Shown: in pieces, positions 1 to 5,419 of the stretch | Layout: each line of letters starts with the position of its first letter | How positions within the stretch are numbered: position 1 is the stretch's first letter | NCBI GenBank assembly: GCA_016875755.1 | Contig: VGOX01000015.1 | Span: 1 to 14,862 of the forward strand | From: Chloroflexota bacterium | GTDB lineage: Bacteria > Chloroflexota > Anaerolineae > Anaerolineales > Villigracilaceae | Length of the DNA stretch: 14,862 bases | Direction of reading: 5' to 3' | Position numbers and translations under genes: made by a program | The notes under the pieces: generated by a model | What the model saw: only the letters and a program-made list of their open reading frames with translations | The model's database searches: none | What the model was told of the DNA's origin: nothing

Positions 1-2
1 GT

Positions 3-80
3 GGCGCAGGTGTGATTATTGGAAGTTGCATCGGCTTTTTCCAGCGAACAGAATTTGCTCAGGGTATCACGTTTATCTAG
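3..80 (+). CDS. Possible C-terminal tail of a truncated gene
   Basis: A plus-strand frame is open from the left edge and ends at a TAG at 78-80. It would encode about 25 residues, rich in Gly and Ile (GAGVIIGSCIGFF), followed by a short polar tail. This could be the end of a membrane protein converging on recR, but 25 codons is too short to distinguish from chance and no family is recognised. A minus-strand frame is also open over the same bases. The rest of 81-194 is AT-rich and I see no supported feature in it. Confidence 0.25.
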   Translation, partial: GAGVIIGSCIGFFQRTEFAQGITFI

Positions 81-194
81 AAAACGCTAAAATACAACTG
101 TCGAGTAACAGCTTGGATTTGAATGAAAGACGGGTTTTTAGTTTCATCGCACACCTCATTCTAAAAAAGAGATATAAAAAGCACTGGTGAATAC

Positions 195-800
195 TTAACT
201 CATTTCATGCCTGCCAGACAATGCTCGCAGCAAGGTATTTTGATCGGCATATTCCAAGTCACCGCCAACGGGAAGGCCGCGTGCGAGGCGGGTGACTTTG
301 ACGCCCATCGGCTCAAGGACTTGACGAAGATAAAGCGCGGTCGCATCACCTTCCATGCTGGGATTGGTGGCAACAATAACCTCACCCACTCCCCCACGCG
401 CCACACGTTCGGCAAGCTGTTTGATCTTCAGATCGTCTGGGCCAATGCCTTCGATGGGAGATAGAACTCCCTGCAAGACATGATACTTTCCATTGAATCC
501 GCCTGTGCGTTCAAGCGCGAGGACATCCAATGCTTCTTCGACAACGCAGATGAGGGACGAGTCGCGCTTTTGTGATTCGCAAACCTCGCAGCGTTCACGC
601 CCTGCATCGGTAATATTGAAACATTCCGAGCAGAAGGCGGTATTGGCTTTGAGATTCGCCAGCGCTTCGGATAAGTCTTGCGACACTTCATCGGAAGCGC
701 GCAAGAAGAAGAACGCCAGCCGCGAGGCGGATTTGGGCCCGATGCCAGGCAGGCGTTCGAGGGCAGTGACCAAACTTTGGATTGATTCGGGAAGTAACAT
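195..800 (-). CDS. recR: Recombination mediator protein RecR
   Basis: RecR, about 201 aa, normal length for the family. With RecF and RecO it helps load RecA onto SSB-coated gapped DNA in the cytoplasm. The N-terminus carries the helix-hairpin-helix (LPGIGPKSASRLAF, residues 17-30). A four-Cys zinc finger follows at C57, C60, C71 and C74. The Toprim domain starts at VVEEALDV (86-93), and the Walker-B-like C-terminal motif is GLPVGGDLEY (175-184). The ATG at 798-800 fits family N-termini. No Shine-Dalgarno is visible before it, because a heptamer hairpin fills the 57 bp between ebfC and recR. It is last in the dnaX-ebfC-recR order conserved in many bacteria, so it is probably co-transcribed from upstream. 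No convincing terminator is seen after the stop. Confidence 0.97.
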   Translation of the reverse strand: MLLPESIQSLVTALERLPGIGPKSASRLAFFFLRASDEVSQDLSEALANLKANTAFCSECFNITDAGRERCEVCESQKRDSSLICVVEEALDVLALERTGGFNGKYHVLQGVLSPIEGIGPDDLKIKQLAERVARGGVGEVIVATNPSMEGDATALYLRQVLEPMGVKVTRLARGLPVGGDLEYADQNTLLRALSGRHEMS

Positions 801-806
801 AAGAGC

Positions 807-857
807 GTCAAAGGTCGAAGGTCAAAGGTCTTTGACTTGCGACCTTTGACGTTTGAC
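807..857. repeat. Palindromic heptamer array, ebfC-recR gap
   Basis: Seven in-phase heptamers of the GTCAAAG/GTCGAAG type run from 807. The orientation flips at about 828, giving reverse-complement units such as ACCTTTG and ACGTTTG. Arms 807-826 and 831-850 pair with two mismatches in 20 around a 4-base loop (GGTC). The array fills the gap almost exactly: on the minus strand it begins directly after the ebfC stop (858-860) and ends 6 bases before the recR ATG. No T-tract follows in the direction of transcription, so it is not a standard terminator. Confidence 0.85.
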
Positions 858-1187
858 TTAGAAAGGCATCCCGCCCGCGAGCGGACCCATCAATTTTTCC
901 TGCAAAGCGCGGGACTCGTCTAATGCCATATTGACAGCAGACAAGACCATGTCTTGCAGCATTTCGGGGTCAGCGTCTTTGAGAAACTCGGGGGAGATTT
1001 CGACGGATTTGCATTTCTGGTCGCCGGTCATGGTGACTTTGATCGCGCCGCCACCAGCCGTTGCAGATACAGTTTCTTCGGCAAGTTTTGCCTGCGCTTC
1101 TTCCATTTGCTTTTGCAGTTTTTGAATCTGTTGCATCATTCCGCCCTGTCCGCCCATGGCGGGTCCTTTGTTAAATCCTTTAGCCAT
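858..1187 (-). CDS. ebfC: YbaB/EbfC family nucleoid-associated protein
   Basis: A small DNA-binding protein of the YbaB/EbfC family, about 109 aa, a usual length. Members dimerise and coat DNA. The N-terminus (MAKGFNKGPAMGGQGGMMQQ) leads into a long coiled-coil-like helix (QIQKLQKQMEEAQAKLAEE). The typical core follows (VSATAGGGAIKVTMTGDQ...VEISPEFL) and then the helical end (DMVLSAVNMALDESRALQEKL). I chose the ATG at 1185-1187 rather than the in-frame ATG at 1200-1202. A GAGG Shine-Dalgarno sits 7 bases before the inner ATG, and the extra residues MRGLI would be made from that ribosome-binding site. It lies between dnaX and recR, the widely conserved order, which supports the assignment more than the low-complexity sequence alone. 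Confidence 0.93.
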   Translation of the reverse strand: MAKGFNKGPAMGGQGGMMQQIQKLQKQMEEAQAKLAEETVSATAGGGAIKVTMTGDQKCKSVEISPEFLKDADPEMLQDMVLSAVNMALDESRALQEKLMGPLAGGMPF

Positions 1188-1205
1188 AATTAAACCTCGC
1201 AATTT

Positions 1206-1247
1206 GATATTTGATATTCGGCACTCACTTATCGAGAATCGAATATC
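1206..1247. repeat. Palindromic heptamer array, dnaX-ebfC gap
   Basis: Six in-phase 7-bp units run from 1206. The outer units GATATTT and GATATTC (1206-1219) are mirrored by GAGAATC and GAATATC (1234-1247), with two degenerate units between. GATATTCG (1213-1220) pairs perfectly with CGAATATC (1240-1247). The same GATATTC/GAATATC pair recurs as a perfect palindrome at 2891-2904, upstream of dnaX. The array fills nearly all of the dnaX-ebfC gap. Confidence 0.6.
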
Positions 1248-1255
1248 GCATTTTT

Positions 1256-2815
1256 CTATTCATCCATATCCACGATCTCACCACCGTGCTGGATCGCGGC
1301 GGCGACCATGCCATCCTGCGCAACATGCGTGGGGAGTTTGCCTTTGGCGTTGGTGACCACACAGCGCACGGATAAGTCCACATGGAAGTGGTCTTTGATG
1401 AGACGCTGGATGATTTCGATCTGGTCAGGCTTGTTGAGTTTCTCCACGAGCACGTCACTTGCCATGCCGAGGACGAGGGTCTTGCCTTGCACGTCGATCA
1501 TTCGCACAGAGTTCATCAATGCACCGAGATTTGCCTGCGCTTTTGGAAGTGCATTGACAAGAGATTTCCATGCCCTGGTGATGTCATTGGCATTGATCAC
1601 TGGTGATTCGACGACCGGCTGCGCTCCCCCATTCGGGGACGCGTCGCTCGTAACCTCAGGCTTGGATTCGGCTGCGGGAGCTGATACAGGCTGAGGCTTG
1701 GTTCGAGGCGCAACGGCGGCGACTTGGACAACTTCGGCTGGGGCATCGATCACTTCCGCGAGGGCGAGTTCCAAAATCAAAGAGGGCTGCCAGCCTCCGC
1801 GCAGATCTGTCGCGGCATTGTTGAAAATCTTCATCATCCGCAAAACGTCAGTGGACGTGAACGCTTTGGCGTGCGCTTCCATTTGGGTTTTGACTTCACG
1901 AGTGGCCTCAACTTGCTCGGCATTGCCCATTTGAATGAGCATGAGACCGCGCAGATATTCGACGATCTGACGTGCCAGCGAGCGCGGATCGGCGCCTGAA
2001 TCAAGCGCGTGATGGATGGTTTCAAGACCATGCGCAGGGTGATGATCGAGGATGGAGTTGGCGACATCCAACACAGTTTGACTGGTAGCCGTGCCGAGGA
2101 CTTGTTGTGCAAGAGCAAGCGTAATTTTTGTACCCGTGGAAGAAAGTTGATCGAGAAGCGATTGTGCGTCGCGCATGCCACCCGCCGATTGACGTGCAAT
2201 GAGAGTGAGCGCTTCTTCATCCGCTTGAATATTTTCGGAAGCGGCAATAGTTTTGAGGTTGGCAACGATCTCATCGATAGGCACGCGGCGGAACTCGTGA
2301 CGCTGACAACGAGATAAAACCGTGGCAGGGATTTTATGAATTTCAGTGGTGGCTAAAACGAAGATGGCATGTGGAGGCGGTTCTTCAAGCGTTTTGAGCA
2401 AGGCGTTGAACGCACCACCCGAAAGCATGTGAACTTCGTCGATGACATAGACCTTATATTTGCCCTGCGACGGCGAGAAGTTGATCTTCTCACGCAAGTC
2501 ACGGACATCGTCCACACCGTTGTTGGAAGCCGCGTCGATCTCGATCATGTCCATGAAGCGGTTTTCGTTGACGGCTGTGCAATGGTCACATTCATTGCAT
2601 GGACGTTTGGTGGGGTCTTCACTGAGACAGTTGACCGCCTTCGCCAGCAAACGCGCGACGGTGGTCTTACCCGTTCCGCGCGGACCAGCAAAAAGGTAGG
2701 CGTGACCGACGCGGTCTGCCTTGATGGAGTTGGTCAACGTCTGGATGACGTGATCTTGTCCGATGACGGTGTCCCATTGCTTGGGACGGTACTTGCGGTA
2801 GAGGGCTTGGGTCAT
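1256..2815 (-). CDS. dnaX: DNA polymerase III subunit gamma/tau
   Basis: Clamp-loader ATPase subunit of the replicative polymerase, 519 aa. The N-terminal AAA+ module begins MTQALYRKYRPKQWDTVIGQ. It has Walker A GPRGTGKT (44-51), zinc-binding cysteines C63, C73, C76 and C79, Walker B VYVIDEVHM (D126, E127), a sensor-1 region (LATTEIHKIPATVLSRCQ) and the GGMRDAQSLLDQL sensor-2 region. A collar domain and a Pro/Ala-rich linker (about 370-410) follow, then a C-terminal domain ending in an acidic tail. No A-rich slippage site or other sign of programmed frameshifting to a shorter form was seen. The ATG at 2813-2815 matches family N-termini but has no visible Shine-Dalgarno. It is followed by ebfC and recR, as in many bacteria. 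Confidence 0.97.
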   Translation of the reverse strand: MTQALYRKYRPKQWDTVIGQDHVIQTLTNSIKADRVGHAYLFAGPRGTGKTTVARLLAKAVNCLSEDPTKRPCNECDHCTAVNENRFMDMIEIDAASNNGVDDVRDLREKINFSPSQGKYKVYVIDEVHMLSGGAFNALLKTLEEPPPHAIFVLATTEIHKIPATVLSRCQRHEFRRVPIDEIVANLKTIAASENIQADEEALTLIARQSAGGMRDAQSLLDQLSSTGTKITLALAQQVLGTATSQTVLDVANSILDHHPAHGLETIHHALDSGADPRSLARQIVEYLRGLMLIQMGNAEQVEATREVKTQMEAHAKAFTSTDVLRMMKIFNNAATDLRGGWQPSLILELALAEVIDAPAEVVQVAAVAPRTKPQPVSAPAAESKPEVTSDASPNGGAQPVVESPVINANDITRAWKSLVNALPKAQANLGALMNSVRMIDVQGKTLVLGMASDVLVEKLNKPDQIEIIQRLIKDHFHVDLSVRCVVTNAKGKLPTHVAQDGMVAAAIQHGGEIVDMDE

Positions 2816-2832
2816 TTTAGGTTTGAGCTATC

Positions 2833-2867
2833 AGGTTGAAGGTTGAAGGTTACAGGTTACAGGTTGA
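2833..2867. repeat. Direct heptamer array upstream of dnaX
   Basis: Five consecutive 7-bp units: AGGTTGA twice, AGGTTAC twice, then AGGTTGA. Unlike the other large arrays this one has no inverted half. It occupies most of the dnaX leader, starting 18 bases upstream of the dnaX ATG. A further GTCAAAGGTC fragment of the type seen at 807-857 lies at 2877-2886. Confidence 0.9.
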
Positions 2868-2890
2868 AGGGTTCACGTCAAAGGTCGGGT

Positions 2891-2904
2891 GATATTCGAA
2901 TATC
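2891..2904. repeat. Perfect 14-bp palindrome (one heptamer pair)
   Basis: GATATTC at 2891-2897 is followed directly by its reverse complement GAATATC at 2898-2904. This is the smallest form of the palindromic heptamer arrays here. It uses the same unit as the array at 1206-1247, and it ends two bases from the stop codon of the lamin-tail-domain gene. It could also be a binding site for a dimeric regulator upstream of dnaX, but nothing else shows that. Confidence 0.7.
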
Positions 2905-2906
2905 GT

Positions 2907-3398
2907 TTATGGAACTCTATAAACCGCTCTCAAATTGCCTTGCGCATCGAAAAGGCGGGCATTCTCGCCAGAACTCCAAATGGCGTCACCTAGACCCCAG
3001 TACAGGTCAATGACGGTATCTGTGCCTGCATTGGTGTGGACTTGCACAGCTCCATTGGGATACAACGTGAGTTTCGGGAACGTAAAGGTATTGCCGTTCT
3101 CGTCCTTTAACTGCCAGGACGCCAAGTCCAACTCACCTTCGCCTTCAAACTTGATGACGACGATCTCGGAATTCACCGCTCCTGCGCCAACCACACTGCT
3201 GATATTCACAGGGATGTCCGTTTGCAGTTCGTCACTGGTCACAGCGCCTGCATCACCAACGGGGGCAGCCTGTTGCACTACGGCTGGCTGGCTGACAGCG
3301 CGATAATTACGGTCATACCAGAACAGGATTCCGCCTGTCACGCTTGCCGAGACGAAGACATTCAACAGCAGGTATTGGATGAGTTTACGGCGATCCAT
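2907..3398 (-). CDS. Membrane-anchored lamin-tail-domain protein
   Basis: A 163-aa protein with a basic start (MDRRK), one hydrophobic segment at about 6-28 (LIQYLLLNVFVSASVTGGILFW in outline), a short Ala/Gln/Val-rich linker and a C-terminal beta-rich domain (about 60-163). The C-terminal pattern looks like a lamin-tail domain (LTD): EIVVIKFEGEGELDLASWQL, then LKDENGNTFTFP, DLYWG and ENARLFDAQGNL. Bacterial LTDs are immunoglobulin-like folds, usually extracytoplasmic, often with unknown ligands. The expected topology is a single N-terminal anchor with the domain outside. The family call is from motif recognition and the role is unknown. It lies 36 bp after prmA. An extended -10 box sits just upstream of the ATG and no Shine-Dalgarno is visible, so it may start its own transcript. 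Confidence 0.85.
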   Translation of the reverse strand: MDRRKLIQYLLLNVFVSASVTGGILFWYDRNYRAVSQPAVVQQAAPVGDAGAVTSDELQTDIPVNISSVVGAGAVNSEIVVIKFEGEGELDLASWQLKDENGNTFTFPKLTLYPNGAVQVHTNAGTDTVIDLYWGLGDAIWSSGENARLFDAQGNLRAVYRVP

Positions 3399-3407
3399 GA
3401 TGTGCGA

Positions 3408-3416
3408 ATCATAGCA
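3408..3416 (-). promoter_or_regulatory. Extended -10 promoter for the LTD gene
   Basis: The minus strand reads TGCTATGAT, an extended -10 (TGn plus a one-mismatch TATAAT). No good -35 box is present 17 bases upstream. The -10 ends 9 bases before the ATG of the lamin-tail-domain gene. Transcription would therefore begin within a few bases of the start codon, consistent with the missing Shine-Dalgarno. Confidence 0.5.
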
Positions 3417-3434
3417 CAGATTTTCACCGCGCCA

Positions 3435-4346
3435 CTATTTTTTCATGGAGATTGCGACCCAGTCCTTCATTTGACGGATCTCGCCTCGCTTCAACCCTTT
3501 GGCTTGACCAGCCTCTATGACACTTTCCGCCTGATGATCAAGAATCCCACTTAGGATGATCTCACCATCTGGCTGAATCAAGTCTGCGAGTCCCGCGTCG
3601 AAGAGACGGATGAGCACGGGTGCGAGGATATTCGCCACCACCAACGGCGCAGACTTAAACTCAAACTGCCCTGCTAACACCTCAGCCACAGATCCCCGCC
3701 CAAGCAGCAACTCCTCCCCCACGGCATTGACATCCGCATTTTCACGCGAGTTCTTGACGGACTCCATGTCAATGTCCACGCCGAGGACTTTGCTTGCACC
3801 AAGTTTAAGCGCGGCAATAGAGAGAATTCCCGAACCGCAGCCAACGTCAATTGCAGTGGTTAGTGGACAGTGGTCAGTGGACAGTTCCATCAATTCCAAA
3901 CACAACTGTGTCGTGGGATGTGTCCCTGTGCCAAACGCCATGCCAGGGTCGATTTTGATGGGGATTCGTTTCGGGTCTGGCGACTCAAGCCAGGCGGGCA
4001 GAATCAGGAGTCGCTCTCCGATGAGAATCGGTTTGTAGTGCTGCTTCCAGGCTTCCATCCAGTTTTGATCCGCGATCTGTTTGTAGGTGGAAGTCGGTAC
4101 AGGCGTGATCATCCCCAGATAGTAAAGCGATTCCTCTATCTTCTGCCTCGTCTCTTCGAGTTGATCGTTCACTTCCAAATACGCACGGACTGTGATGGGA
4201 CCTGTTGCGGTACCTTCATCCTCATCATTCACAAAGCGGACGCCCTGCTCGGTCATCACGCCATTGGGCGCAAAGCGTGCCAGCACATCAGCAACAGATT
4301 CGGCGAGTTCGCCGTCCACGGTCAAAGAAACTTCAAGCCAATTCAT
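3435..4346 (-). CDS. prmA: Ribosomal protein L11 methyltransferase PrmA
   Basis: PrmA, 303 aa, typical length. It transfers methyl groups from S-adenosylmethionine to ribosomal protein L11. The N-terminal substrate domain begins MNWLEVSLTVDGELAESVADVL. The linker motif DQNWMEAWKQHYKP is at 93-106. The SAM-binding Rossmann domain shows GMAFGTGTHPTTQLCLELM (135-153), motif I DVGCGSG (167-173), VLGVDID, and the NILAP motif (239-243). I chose the ATG at 4344-4346 because a GGAG lies 6 bases upstream and family proteins begin this way; a longer in-frame start at 4388 would overlap crcB. The start is 2 bp from the crcB stop, so the two are probably co-transcribed. Residues 155-164 (LSTDHCPLTT), just before motif I, are encoded by an in-frame heptamer repeat. 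In Bacillus prmA directly follows dnaJ; here NUDIX and crcB lie between. Confidence 0.96.
   Translation of the reverse strand: MNWLEVSLTVDGELAESVADVLARFAPNGVMTEQGVRFVNDEDEGTATGPITVRAYLEVNDQLEETRQKIEESLYYLGMITPVPTSTYKQIADQNWMEAWKQHYKPILIGERLLILPAWLESPDPKRIPIKIDPGMAFGTGTHPTTQLCLELMELSTDHCPLTTAIDVGCGSGILSIAALKLGASKVLGVDIDMESVKNSRENADVNAVGEELLLGRGSVAEVLAGQFEFKSAPLVVANILAPVLIRLFDAGLADLIQPDGEIILSGILDHQAESVIEAGQAKGLKRGEIRQMKDWVAISMKK
3855..3882. repeat. Heptamer array inside the prmA coding region
   Basis: Four consecutive 7-bp units (AGTGGTT, AGTGGAC, AGTGGTC, AGTGGAC) followed by a partial AGTT. The frame of prmA is kept through the array. It encodes PrmA residues 155-164, in the surface loop between the GTGTHPTT segment and SAM motif I. 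The unit resembles those of the array at 5379-5413 (AGTAATC and AGTGAAC on the minus strand). Confidence 0.85.
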
Positions 4347-4348
4347 AT

Positions 4349-4732
4349 TTATCTCCAAATTAGGTGTCCAACAATATGCCCAAGCCAAACTGCCAATAAC
4401 CCAAGTATCACATTCGCGCCGACGTTTGCAAAGGCGTTCACCACAAAATCTTGACGCATCAAATTGACTGTGTCATTTCCAAAAGCAGAAAATGTAGTGA
4501 ACCCGCCCAACACGCCCATAAATAAAAATGCACGCGACTCGTTCGAGAACGCCCCATACTTTTCGCCGAACTGCGCCAACAGACCGATGACAAAACAACC
4601 AATGAGATTGACCGCCAACGTGCCAAACGGAAAATCCAACCGATTCGCGGACTGTTGCACGTATCCGCTGAGAAGGTAGCGCAAGACTGAGCCAATAAAT
4701 CCGCCAAAACCGACGAGAAGAATGTTTGTCAT
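4349..4732 (-). CDS. crcB: Fluoride ion channel CrcB/Fluc
   Basis: Small membrane protein, 127 aa, typical for CrcB/Fluc. It works as a dual-topology dimer exporting fluoride. Four hydrophobic segments are visible at about 3-22, 34-56, 66-85 and 97-124. Family motifs are GGFIGSVLRY (10-19), FPFGTLAVNLIG with the pore Asn at 42 (34-45) and GFTTFSAFGNDTV (77-89), which holds the phenylalanines of the fluoride path. The ATG at 4730-4732 matches family N-termini (MTNILLVGFGG); an upstream start at 4762 would read out of the repeat array. AAGG lies close before the ATG. It is 2 bp upstream of prmA. No fluoride riboswitch is visible upstream, where the gap is filled by a heptamer array. Confidence 0.95.
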   Translation of the reverse strand: MTNILLVGFGGFIGSVLRYLLSGYVQQSANRLDFPFGTLAVNLIGCFVIGLLAQFGEKYGAFSNESRAFLFMGVLGGFTTFSAFGNDTVNLMRQDFVVNAFANVGANVILGLLAVWLGHIVGHLIWR

Positions 4733-4743
4733 AAATCCTTTTG

Positions 4744-4806
4744 GACGATGGACGATAGACAATAGACGATTGAAACGACCTATGGTCTATCGTCCATTGT
4801 CTATCG
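4744..4806. repeat. Palindromic heptamer array, NUDIX-crcB gap
   Basis: Nine in-phase 7-bp units. GACGATG, GACGATA, GACAATA and GACGATT are followed by two central units (GAAACGA, CCTATGG) and then reverse-complement units (TCTATCG, TCCATTG, TCTATCG). Arms from about 4742 and up to 4810 pair with a few mismatches into a hairpin of roughly 30 bp. The array runs into the NUDIX coding region: the stop codon (4801-4803) and the last three sense codons lie in it. Same unit family and layout as the array at 5268-5346 on the other side of the NUDIX gene. Confidence 0.9.
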
Positions 4807-5250
4807 TCCACTCGCCGCCCAGCGGATCAAATCCTTCTCCGCAAAGAGCATGATGGGCAGGTCATTTACCTCAAAAAATTTCATTTCCGAAATCTCATGC
4901 GAGGGCTTGAACTCACCACCCGTTATTTTACACAGATATGTAATGCCAAGATGGGGAAATTCCTTCGCGCTGGCAACTTTGAGCAGCCTTTCGATTTCGA
5001 TGTGCATACCCGTCTCTTCGTAGAACTCCCGCACCATTGCATCGGCAGGTTGTTCACGGTATTCGAGCGTTCCACCCGGAATACCCCACTCATATTTGCG
5101 ATAGGTATGTTTGAAAAGCAAAACCCTGCCCCGTTCATCGAAAACCAACGCAGATACACCCGCATTGAATTTCGGCTGGGTCAACCTTGTCACAACGACA
5201 TGCACCCACATCGGCAGGATGCGCCATAGACGCATTAAAGGCTTGATCAT
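4801..5250 (-). CDS. NUDIX hydrolase
   Basis: About 149 aa. NUDIX enzymes cleave nucleoside diphosphates linked to another group, using the Nudix box to bind divalent metal. The full box is present: G-x5-E-x7-REFYEETGM within GGTLEYREQPADAMVREFYEETGM, at about residues 57-80. The preceding strand reads GVSALVFDERGRVLLF and then YEWGIPGG. The substrate cannot be told. An N-terminal basic and hydrophobic stretch (MIKPLMRLWRILPMWVHVVV) precedes the domain. The ATG at 5248-5250 is preferred over a TTG two codons upstream. A near-perfect promoter places the transcription start at or next to this ATG and no Shine-Dalgarno is present, so the mRNA is probably leaderless. The last residues (SGR) and the stop codon are encoded by the adjoining array. 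The gene is bracketed by two homologous arrays. Confidence 0.93.
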   Translation of the reverse strand: MIKPLMRLWRILPMWVHVVVTRLTQPKFNAGVSALVFDERGRVLLFKHTYRKYEWGIPGGTLEYREQPADAMVREFYEETGMHIEIERLLKVASAKEFPHLGITYLCKITGGEFKPSHEISEMKFFEVNDLPIMLFAEKDLIRWAASGR

Positions 5251-5258
5251 GGTCAAGC

Positions 5259-5286
5259 ATTATACAGGACGATGGTGAATTGACAA
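5259..5286 (-). promoter_or_regulatory. Sigma-70-type promoter for the NUDIX-crcB-prmA unit
   Basis: On the minus strand a TTGTCA -35 (5281-5286) is separated by 16 bp from a perfect TATAAT -10 (5259-5264). The NUDIX ATG begins 9 bases after the -10, so the transcript should start at or within two bases of the start codon. The -35 box lies within the heptamer array at 5268-5346. The position just downstream of the dnaJ terminator supports a new transcription unit here. Confidence 0.7.
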
Positions 5287-5346
5287 TTGACGACAGACGA
5301 TAGACCATAGAAAAGATATATCGTCCATCGTCTATGGTCTATCGTC
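5268..5346. repeat. Palindromic heptamer array, dnaJ-NUDIX gap
   Basis: Eleven in-phase 7-bp units from 5268 to 5344: GACGATG, then GTGAATT, GACAATT, GACGACA, GACGATA and GACCATA, a central GAAAAGA/TATATCG, then inverted units TCCATCG, TCTATGG and TCTATCG. Arms 5296-5310 and 5332-5346 are a perfect 15-bp inverted repeat with a 21-base loop. It shares units and central layout (GAAA-type unit at the flip) with the array at 4744-4806, in the same orientation. Confidence 0.92.
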
Positions 5347-5348
5347 CG

Positions 5349-5383
5349 AAAAACAAAAAACGAGCGGACTCTCATCCACTCGT
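5349..5383 (-). terminator. Intrinsic terminator after dnaJ
   Basis: On the minus strand, arm ACGAGTGGA (5375-5383) and arm TCCGCTCGT (5360-5368) form a 9-bp stem with one G-T pair around a 6-base loop. TTTTTT-G-TTTTT follows directly. It is placed to end the hrcA-grpE-dnaK-dnaJ transcript, 37 bp past the dnaJ stop codon. Its upstream arm overlaps the heptamer array at 5379-5413. Confidence 0.8.
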
Positions 5384-5413
5384 CTCTCATTACTCGTTAC
5401 TGTTCACTGATTA
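5379..5413. repeat. Direct heptamer array after dnaJ
   Basis: Five consecutive 7-bp units on the plus strand: CTCGTCT, CTCATTA, CTCGTTA, CTGTTCA and CTGATTA (consensus CTNNTNA). On the minus strand they read like AGTAATC and AGTGAAC, the same style as the array inside prmA. The array starts 6 bases beyond the dnaJ stop codon and runs into the terminator stem. Confidence 0.85.
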
Positions 5414-5419
5414 CTGGCA

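Noticed and set aside
73..147. A 24-codon minus-strand ORF beginning MKLKTRLSFKS with a GAGG upstream
   Set aside because: Too short and unlike any recognised small protein. It lies downstream of recR and its Shine-Dalgarno could be chance in AT-rich sequence.
165..194. Possible terminator after recR (CACCAGTG followed by T runs on the minus strand)
   Set aside because: The stem is only three base pairs, too weak to call.
1256..2815. Programmed frameshift site in dnaX producing a shorter gamma form
   Set aside because: No A-rich slippery heptamer was found in the coding strand; long A or T runs are absent.
4347..4388. Longer prmA start overlapping crcB
   Set aside because: The inner ATG has a good Shine-Dalgarno and the family N-terminus, while the extension encodes residues antiparallel to nothing conserved and overlaps crcB.
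4733..4810. Fluoride riboswitch expected upstream of crcB
   Set aside because: The gap is almost fully occupied by the heptamer array, and no conserved fluoride-aptamer sequence was seen.
5268..5413. CRISPR-like array
   Set aside because: Units are 7 bp with no spacers and no Cas genes nearby.
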